In this document: positions 12,901-23,400 of the stretch, piece after piece
Layout of the letters: the number at the start of each line of letters is the position of its first letter
Position numbering within the stretch: position 1 is the stretch's first letter
Assembly (NCBI RefSeq): GCF_004798865.1
Contig: NW_025336114.1
Span: forward strand, 4,103,524-4,167,523
DNA: 64,000 nt
Source of the DNA: Varanus komodoensis
Lineage: Eukaryota; Chordata; Lepidosauria; Squamata; Varanidae
Direction of reading: 5' to 3'
Notes under the pieces: model-generated
Databases searched by the model: none
Told to the model about the DNA's origin: nothing
The model's input: only the letters and a program-made list of their open reading frames with translations
Program-made: the position numbers and the translations under genes

Positions 12901-14437
12901 AGCAACTCTACTATTTATTCCACATTTCAAGTATAGAACCTTTGTTATCTTTGAGTCTCCTTTCTGTGCAGCAGATGTCCTCACTTGTCACTTTCATGCT
13001 TGCAGTATTTATAAAAAAAATCCCTTTTCTCTACAGCAGTTGTTCAAATAATTGCCTTTCTGAGACAATTGTTCATCTGATTCAGCATTCTTATTTCCAA
13101 AGTGTCCAGTCATATGCCTCAGAGACACTTGCATGGAGGGTTATTTTTGTTGTTGTTAGTTGCGAAGCTGGGTTCGACCCATCGCGACCCCATAGACAAC
13201 ATTCCTCCAGGCCTTCCTGTCCTCCACCATCCCCCAGAGTCCACTCAAGCTCACACCGACTGCTTCAGTGACTCCATCTAGCGACCTCATTCTCTGCCAT
13301 CCCCTTCTTCTTTTGCCATCTATTGTTCCTAGCATTAGGCACTTCTCCAGGGAATCCTTCCTTCTCATTAGGTGGCCAAAGTATCTGAGTTTCATCTTCA
13401 GTATCTGGCCTTCTAAAGGGTAGTCAGGGTTCATCTCCTCTAGGACTGACCGGTTTGATCTCCTTGCAGTCTTCTCCGGTTTGATCTCCTTGCAGTCTTC
13501 TCTCCATTATGAGGCCTCCATAATTCAAAGGCCTCAATTCTTCGGCGCTCAGCCTTCCTTATGGTCCAGCTTTCACAGCCATACATTGTAACTGGGAAAA
13601 CCATATGCTTGACTGTACGCACTTTTGTTTGCAGCGTGATGTCTCTGCTTTTTAGTATGCTATCTAGATTTGCCATAGCTTTCCTCCCCAAGAGCAAGTG
13701 TCTTTGAATTTCTTGGCTGCAGTCTCCATCTGCAGTGATCTTGGAGCCCAGGAAAATAAAATCTGTCACTACCTCCATTTCTTCCCCATCTATTTGCCAG
13801 GAAGTGAGAGGACCGGATGCCATCATCTTAGTTTTCTTAATGTTGAGTTTCAAGCCAACTTTGCACTCTCCTCCTTCACCCGCATCAAGAGGCTCTTTAG
13901 TTCCTCTTCACTTTCTGCCATGAGAGTGGTATCATCTGTAGGTTGTTGATATTTCTCCTGGCAATCTTAATTCCAACTGGTGATTCTTCTAGCCCCACCT
14001 ATGTAGATAGCAACGTATCACTCAGCAATTGAGGCATGCTGCCTCTACATGAGCCTGGTTACCTGAAGGAGCACTTATGTCCATATATGCCAGCCCGCCC
14101 CTTGAGATCAGCGGGAGAGGCCCTTCTCTGGGAACCCTCCATGAAGGAAATTAGAAGGGTAAGTACTCAGAGGAGGGCTTTCTCTGCGGTGGCGCCCAAT
14201 CTATGGAATGCGCTCCCCAGAGAGGTCTGCCTGGCGCCGTCGTTATTTGTTTTTCGGCGCCAGGTGAAGACCTTTTTATTTAAACGTTATTTTAATTGTT
14301 AATATTATTTATTTATTTTATTCTTTGGCCAGGGCGACTTAATTTATACTGTTAAATTATATTGTTTTATATGATGTTATTTATTTAAACATCATGCTTA
14401 AATGAGGCTCGGCGAATGGGGCGGGATAGAAGTTCCC

Positions 14438-14486
<49 letters not shown>

Positions 14487-17400
14487 GTAGGGTTGGGATG
14501 AATTCTGTTGGAATCTGTTCCTCCAAGCATTTATGGGCTTCCTCTTCTGCTCGGCCAGTCTTCCACAGCAAGCTGAGCCAAAAGGAAGTCTGCAAATGCT
14601 TGCAGAGCCCAGTTTCATAAATAGCAACCTCCTTCTGTGTCAGTAACAATGGTCCAAAATGCAACTGAAACAGAAGAGGGATGCTGCTTGCACAGTATTT
14701 GGCGGGGTGGGGCCACTTTCCTGGCAAGTAACTAGTGAGTGAGTGCCCCATGGCCAGCCTTCTTTGGCATGAGGATAGCTGCCATTTGAGCATCTGTTCC
14801 TGGCACACAACTGGGCGCTGCTTGTGCAATGGGTGGGGCTTGATTTCTAGCGCGTGCCCCATGAACTCTGACTTGGGGCCTCCACGAAGCAGGTCAGAAT
14901 CTGGCAAGCTGAGCCCAGGAAATCTGATGGATTCCCAACCCTGGGTGGATTCCATGCACATCTCTACATTCAAGTACCACTTACTTAAAATTGCATCTGT
15001 CATGAATGTGCTTGTGGCCACAAATTCCAGAAGCTGATCCCAAGTTGGTGTAGTATTTCCTTTTGTTCTGAATATACTTACATTTTATTGGATGAGTTAT
15101 AATATTATGGCAGAGGGTGAACATAGCTTATTACCCATTTTTATAAACCAGTTTAACTGAGATGGAGAACTTTCCTTCTCTCAAAGGCTTCATTCCTTTG
15201 ACTGACACAAGTCAGTGGTTAGTAGCGCCAGTCCCAAATGGACTAGGTCATCCGCCTTTCAGGCACTCGCCTCTGCTGCTCATTCTTTCTTTCTTCCACT
15301 TCTTGCCCGGTTGTGGGAGGGCAGTTCACTCTTATAAGAAGTCTCAACTGGTCATTTGCAAAGCACTTTCAAAACTAGGCTGATGGCGGCATGAGACTCT
15401 AGGGCTATTGGTTGCCCATTCCTGCTCTATACCATGCCTCCCACCCCCTGTATCTCTTCTCCCCCAGCTAGGAAATCTCAAGACTGTCCTCACAGGCAAG
15501 GTGTTCCAACCCCCTGAGCACTTTGGTTGTTCTTTTGTTTATCTTTTCCAAGTCCGTAGTGCCTTTTTAAAGAAAGGTTAACCAGAACTGCTCACATTGT
15601 GACTATTTGCATATGGACTTGCAAGCCACGTTAGCTTAGATATCCTGTCTTTTTTTCTCAGACCGCTTCTCTGTCTTAAACTCTTTGGCTTCCTACTCAT
15701 CCCTGTGCCCTTCTCATGGTGCCCTTTTATCTGCTCTTTGCACTGGTGCCCATTGTCTTCTCATATTCTGCATTAAATTTTTGTACACACTGAAAAAGTG
15801 TGTACATTTTTCCATGTGTGCCACACCCATTCTTCTCACTATTGTGGTATATAAATCCAAACTCATCCTTTTTTCATATGCTTTTCATCTTCATTGACCT
15901 ACCTCCCTGACATCCTCTGTACTCTTTTTGTTGGTACATTTCTCATCTTTAAAACCTGATTCTTCATTTTGTCTTATACCTGATCTCAGACCTGTTCCCT
16001 TTTCAATCCCTTTCTCTTCTGATTCAAACTCTGAGGATACCCAGCATGTTGATTTGTGAATGCAGAGAAAATTGGTTCATTGTAGTCTCATTGGGTTCCT
16101 AAAAGGTTGAGTACCTCTGATCTAGAGAAGACTTACATAGACAGACAATATGGCATAGTGGTGAGAGTGTTGGACTGCGACTTGGGAGATCCAGGCTATA
16201 GCCCCCACTCAGTCATGAAGCTAACCATATGACTTTGGCCAGAATAGCCTTCTTCATATGTGGTGCCAACGACAAGCTGAGACAGCCCCGTGTAAGTCGT
16301 GGAGGCCATGAAGTCCTGAGGTGGCATTCCAGAGGCAGTCTTAGCATGGAAATTAAGTCCCCCAATTACTGTCCTGGGCACCTCCAGAATCATACTAGAG
16401 ACCAGCTTGGTCAAGAAAGATGCTGGATAGCAGGGTGGACAATACTCCAGGAGCATCCCTTAAGCTGCCCAGAGGCTTTTAGTATTGTATGGCATATAAA
16501 AACTTTGAATGAATGAATGAATCCCTAGTCTGTGTCTGTGGCCCAGTGCCAGGCCTGCTCCAAAGCAGAGTGCTTTCCTGGTGGCAGTGATGAAAGTTCA
16601 AGTGCATGGCAACTCTCCACATCCTGTCACCTGCCTAAGCTGGTGCTATACCAGGTAGCAAGATGAGCAAAGCGAGGTCAAGTCAACCTCCCCCACCCAT
16701 CAGTAATGCTTGCTAGATCAGTCTTTTCATCCACAATTATATTCTGTATGGCCAGTCTTACAGCATTAAATAACTCTGGCATTAAATAGCAGCACTGCAA
16801 TTCAGGAGGGCTCACTGCATGATCTACCAGATACACGAGAGGCAGAAGAGGTACATAGAAGGAGGGGAGCTTGTAGCCATCAATAACTAGCCCTCCTCCT
16901 ACCATATTTCCTTCTGTCCCAAGTTGCTGGGATGGCGGCACCTTCTCCTCTGTCAAACTGTTCTGCGCACTTCTTGCTGCACCAGAAATTGCCACATAAT
17001 CCATACTCATTCACCATGCAAACATACTTTGTTGTGGGGATAAAAATGGAGAGGAGGACTGTGTAAGCTCCCTGGGGCATCTTATGGGGTAAAAGGGTAG
17101 TATATAAATAACTGTCTGAAACCTGTTGAAGAACCAAACTAAAAGAAATTTAAACATCCTTTAGTCCAGCCCTTTAATAATACCTTCCAAGCCACCTGTT
17201 TCTAATCATTGCTGATACAGTCAGTGGATATGCAAGAGCAGAAATCAGAATGCATAACATCAGAGGCATGTGCCACTTTGTGGGACTCTAGGAGACCACA
17301 AAGAAGTAAAGGTTATATGTGCTGCATACACTGTAATCCCAAGTACCAAGTGATTCATCACTTGGATGAACACTGTATTAAGTTGACTATAGGTCTTCCT

Positions 17401-20400
17401 AGCCAGTATGGCCTATTCCAACTGCCAGTGCCTCTCAGAGTTTTTTCACAGCCCTCCTACATAAAGACAACCTTAACTGGAAATACCTTGTGTTTAAGCT
17501 GGGAATTTCTGCATGTAAAATGTGGCATGGGGTAGGCAGAAGGTCCAGAAAATCTGGGGTCTAGTCTGCACTTGGCCATGAAGCTCACTGGGTGATCTTT
17601 AGTCAGTCACTCGCTCTCTGCTTAACGTACTTCACAGGTTCTTGCTGAGGAGATAAATTTGAATGGAGTGAGACTACATATACCACCTTGGGTTCCTCTG
17701 TTTCACATAGAGCCAGCTTAATACCCTTCAGATGTTACGGCCTACAACTCCATCATGCCTTACCTTTGACTTTGCTGGCTATGGTTGATGCAAGTTTGGC
17801 CCATCCCTGGCACAGAGGATTGTCATCCACCCACTGATTTTGACAAGGGTGTTAAGTTAGGTGGACTCAGCCCTGGCTGGATTATAGAAAGTCCTGCAAA
17901 GGAAATGTTGATAATATTCAAGCACTGACATTTCTGTCATTATGTCTCAAGTTGTGGTATTTTTTATTTGAATTAAGAAACAAATTAAGAAGCAACATTA
18001 GGAAGAAAAATATTTGTCTGACTCCAGAAGTCATCAGCTAAATGTTCCCCCGTAAAGTATCTCTTGTACATGACTGTCATTCATTAGAAAAGAACAAACT
18101 TCTTGGAGTTTGCAAAAGTAGAAATTGCTACATTGGTGGAACATAAGAGCTTTTACAACAGGGGTACAATCTGTTTACATAATGTATAAATAAATGTTTA
18201 AAACTAGAATTCTCCAGGATTCTGGACATCTTACTGTGTAACTTTTTGTGGTTCACTTTCCTTCTTTTCCTTTTACTTGAGGGCAGAAGTAGGGCAGAGA
18301 AATAATTTTTATTCACTTCAGAAAGGTTACAGTAATAAAGAAACTCTTGTTAACATCAGAGAGTATGGCAGCCAGAAGTTTTCACAGTCTGGCATTGTTT
18401 GTTTTACCAGCAATTTGGAACCTTCTGCACTCTTAAAATATTGGCAAGAAAATATTTAACTGTTAACTGTTTTGTGGCAAGTATGAGTTTGATGCCTTGA
18501 GAAGGAGGAGCACTGGAGTAAGCTAAGTTCTATTTGGTCTAGAAATCTCCCAGCATTTTAAAGAGGCGTGGAAAGTGTACATGGAATATGTCAAGGCTAA
18601 ATTTGAAGTTTCCACACTTACAAATGCAAAGTGCAACTATAACAAGCACAGCAGAGGGGGTATGGATAAACTTTGTAACATGTCTAGAGGTTGAATGGGA
18701 ATAAGAGAAAAATGTCTTTCTGACCCCAGAAGATATTCAGTGGAAACTTTGGTGCAGTGGCTACATTTGGACATATAATTACAACAGTGGTCTATAATTA
18801 CAAGAAAACCCCAGCAGGCCTCAGAATCACCCTCCTCCTTGCTCTCCTTCCAGTATAGCTACAAGGGGGACATTGGGTGCGCTTTATCCCTTTCTTCTGA
18901 TTACTTACAGTTTAGGATTATATTTGCAAGCCAAACCGTGGTTAATTGTAACTATGGCTTGCTTAAAACAAGCTAGCATCATAAGCCAAGGATTGACCTG
19001 TTTAAGAGGACGATAGTTATTTCTCCAGGTTTGCATGGAATGACCAACTGCAAGCAAAGTAAACGTTTCCAATCTTCTGGTTGCACCAGAGGAAAAGGGA
19101 GAGCCCAAGGAATACAATAACTTGTTCCTGTAATGAAGAGCTGTAGCATATCTGCCTTGCCTTTGATCTTGACACTACAGGAAAAAACAACTTTCTAAAT
19201 TAACTACTATTGAACTCCTTAGGCTGAGAGACTGGGAGCAGTTCTTAGGGTCCAGAGCTATACAGATTTACTTGGTAGTAAAGTCCATTGAACTCACTGG
19301 AGTTTACTTCTGAACTGTTTGTCTTTCAAAAGTATCTCTGAAAATTCTATCCCAGTGGCCTTACATGCGTGTACAGTAACATTGCTATAGGATTTTTGGA
19401 TGTAACTTTAATCAACCTTCAGTGAGTTGCTGGACATCCCAGACTGCCTCGGTTGCTGCATGCTTCTCATAAGGAGGAACCTTGAATGCAAGTGCCAGAG
19501 TATTGCTAGTTCAAGATTTGTTCCTATCAAAGGTACGAAGGAGCTTAACTTGCAGGAGGAATCCGGTGGCTATTAGTAGCATTAGCACAGAGTAGTAATT
19601 TAAAATTCTCTAGTACTCTTGGCATTGGAGACAAGCTTGCAATCAATGAAGTCATTACTGTTGAAAGCCAGGTGCTGAGATTTGCCAGTGCTAGGAAGAC
19701 AGGATTGAGGAGAGAATGTTTCTAAAGAGCCCTTCTTAAAGTTTAGTCACTTATTTTAATGAGATGGTGTTTCTCTAGTGTTAACCAGTTTACTCCATAG
19801 ACTGTGATGCTATCCAGGATACGATCCCCCTACTTTCAATGAAAGAGTCATATTTTTATTTATTGCCATGTTTATTTAACTTTCTTATCTCCTTATTAAT
19901 CTCTTTCTTAAAGCTGCTGCTTTTTGCTTTTATATAGTGAGCTGCTCCCCTAGGGATGCAAAGGCCAGGACTAGCCTCTGTAATGGTGCTGTTTATTTTC
20001 TTTGCCCCCTTGCAGTTGCCTGCTGTAACATTTGTAGTATGTGTTAAGTAATCCTTAAGGTAACATTTTTATTATGTCATAAAAAGTGCATGGCAAATAT
20101 ATTATAACTCATGGAATTTGTTTGTTTTAAAAATGGAAGGATAATTTATTGAGTGTGTTACATGAGAGCTGCTCTCCCTTATTAGAGTATAGAAATGCTG
20201 CTTATTTAGGAGTACGTTCTATTGAGAAAAGCCATGGTCTCTGACATGCCTAGCAAGAGCAAGTTTGGTTGGCTGGCAGTGACATCATAGTTTATGTACT
20301 CCATAAAAATTTAATTAAGTCATTACAGAGGTTGCAGTCATCATTTAACCCTGTGATTTCTTCTGTTTAGCACTTTTTCATTAAACATCCAATAATAGCC

Positions 20401-23400
20401 AATGACCAAACCTTGATGGCCTGTAAAATAAATGCATGAATTTTAATAGTTTATATAAATGGAAAAATATGAGTAACTGACATAAAAGAACTTTTTCTTT
20501 GTGGTTCCACTATATGCAAGTATTAAAAAAAATAAAGTTATGAAGGACAGCAGTTTAATGGAAGCCTATATATGAGCCATAGGTTTGATAGTATGACATG
20601 AACTAATTAGCTGTTTGAGGGGAAAATTATTACAAGGCAGTAACCGCAGGGCTATGTGCAGAGTAATAGGGCTTTGATGACATCATTGATGAAGCAGCAT
20701 TGGTCTGCTTTTATCAAAGTGCTCAGATTTGTGTATGGTATTATTCATGGCTTTCCTTTGTGGCTCAGACTGTGCCACTGTGATGAGGCCAGCACACATC
20801 ATGATCTCTGGAGACTAAACATTCACATGCCTTTTTCTGCTATTTGTCTGCCAGTCTCGCAGCGTCCTGTTCACTATCCTTTTCACCTATAGCAGCCTCC
20901 CCTAACACAGAGCCCTCTGGATGTTTTCGACTGCAGTGCCTATCAGCCCCAACCAGCATGGCACATGACTGGAGATTCTGGGAGCTGTAACGTAATGCAT
21001 CTGGAAGGCACATGTTTGGGGGAGCCTGTTGCTAGTTGTATTTAATGTAGTTGTTGCAGGAAGGGCTTCCTTGAGAAGATTGACATTCAATATGAAATTC
21101 CTGTGGTGAAATGTCATAAAGATGCTATCCTATGTATGCTTACACAGAGGAAAAGATCTAGCATTATAGGCCTTTTTCCTATTTATGTACTGGATTATGC
21201 CCTAAGTATATTCAACATGAGCCAAATCCTGGATAGGATACTGCCCAAGTTACTTCTTTGTGCAAAAGAGGGAATCTTCAGGTTATGGAGCAGCATAGAA
21301 GTGGGAATGGATGAGTGTGTGTGTGTGTTGTCCATGAACTGAAAAAGTATGCTGAGGTTGGTGTTCGAACATTTGTTCCCTACCTTCCTATATTATCCAA
21401 AGTTCTCATTAAAATATCTGTTTAAAATGTCTATTCTCACCAAGCCCTGGGCAACAAGAATTGAAGTCCCATTTCATCCAGATGTGGATTGGATAAGCAA
21501 GAGACTTCAGCTTTCTGAGTCTGCCTTCACCTCTAATTTTCTTAGTGCTACCACTGACTCAGAGTGTGTACTGCTGCTTTATTTTTCAGATTGATTCTGT
21601 TGCTCGGAAAGAAAGTATGAGAAGCATGGCAGAAATTTTCTATGCAGCTATTTTTGGATATGATGAGGTAATTCTAACCTATGTTTAGTGCTGCATATGT
21701 ACAGAAGATAAGTAGCAGTGAGGAGATCTGATATGATTAAAAGAAACAAGCCTCATTTCTATGACAAACACTGTGTTTTGTGAACTAATCTTAGATTTTG
21801 CTAATGATCTATATATCTTGCCTAATATTTTCTGCTTCTGCTCTTGGCAGTGAGGGGCATGAAGCTAAGGAGTGTGGTATAGTTGTAAGAGATCGCTCTT
21901 GCACGCTTAGCATACTGTATGTTTACAGGGAATGTAGTGCAAAAGCTTTTATAAGTGACCCAAGTCTTGGTTGGAGTTTGTATATAGCATTGCATTTTGC
22001 GCAACTGCTATTATTATTCACAAAATCTGAGAATTATATACTTAATCCTGCAACTTGCCCTGAGTTTTTTCTGTATTAGTATAGTGCTATACTGTAGAGA
22101 GAATGACACATCTGAAACAACTTTCTGTTTCATGCTTATGGTTTCCAAATTTGCTGTTTTCTTTTCTCCATTTTAGGGAATTTTATCAGATGATCATGTG
22201 CTTGCAGCAGCCATCTGGAGAAATCTATTTAATAAAAACTGCGATGATCCAAGGAAACTGGAAATGATGGTTGAATATGTGCGCAAACAGGTGGGCCACT
22301 GTTTGGAATGTGAGATGTTCTCACTGCTTTTCACATAATGTAAATGATTGGTGCACTTGTTACCCACATTGTGCCATGGGGTAAAGGCTGCTTCTGCCAC
22401 TGCCCAAGTTCCCTCGTTGGCCTTGACCCTTGCCTGGTCATATTTCCTCAGACTAATTTAACTCAGAGAGTTGTTGGGATGAAATAAGGAGACCCTAGTT
22501 TTTAACACACTGATTTTCTTGGAAGGAGGATGGGAGGCAAAGTAGTACTTTTTATTACATTTATCAGTTATTTTTCAGCATGGATTTAGATGGACATATT
22601 TTCTCTAGATAAACTGCTAGTGTCACCCACAGTCTTTGGAGTGGGGTGTTGTGCTAGTCTTTCTCCTTCACTGCCCAAATCGCAACCTCAGAAGTTGCTT
22701 TAAATGTACTACATTGCCATTCTGTCAGCAACCAAAAAACTACCCAGAGAGTATCATCTGTGGAGCTGTATAGAAATGAAATAAATAACATGTGAGATTT
22801 TTGGAAGATTTTGGCCAAAATACAAGTCTACTCTTCCAAGTCATTCTTTCTCTTATATTGATTATACTTTCCATCTGCTTCCATATGTTCTTAGCTTTAG
22901 ACTCCTTTGAAGTAAGAGAAGGGATGGCTCCATTTTAGACAGAACATAATTAAGTTTGGACAAATAGCTTAACCATTGGGCCATCCGTCTGCAATAGGAA
23001 TAGATATGCTAGATATTCCTAGACATGCTCCCAGAATAGAATCAGTCTTTGTACTTGTGACTAAATCCTGATTTTCATCTTGATCTCTGATTTGTCCCTA
23101 GAAATAACTACCCTTTGACAGATTAAACCAGCTCCTAGATTTCAAAGGCATCTTGGCTGTAGATTTTTTGGTGTAATATAAAAACCTGCTAAATTCAGAC
23201 TATTCATCTCCCATAATTCTTGGAGCAATCCAGTCCATTTACAGATATGTAAGAACATGCAGAAAATCCAACTCCTAGGTCATAGTCCCAAGCACTAGGA
23301 GAATAAGCCCCACTGAACTCCATGTAATATGCATGAGGTTGCCTCATTAGTCATTCTGTGATGGACTGAGATCCACATAGTTAAAATCTGCTCATAGAAT

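Noticed and set aside
14398-15021. A 207-residue open frame on minus and a mirrored frame on +
   Set aside because: The C-terminal part is translated CA/GT microsatellite and the rest has no recognisable domain. Open by chance in a GC-richer stretch.
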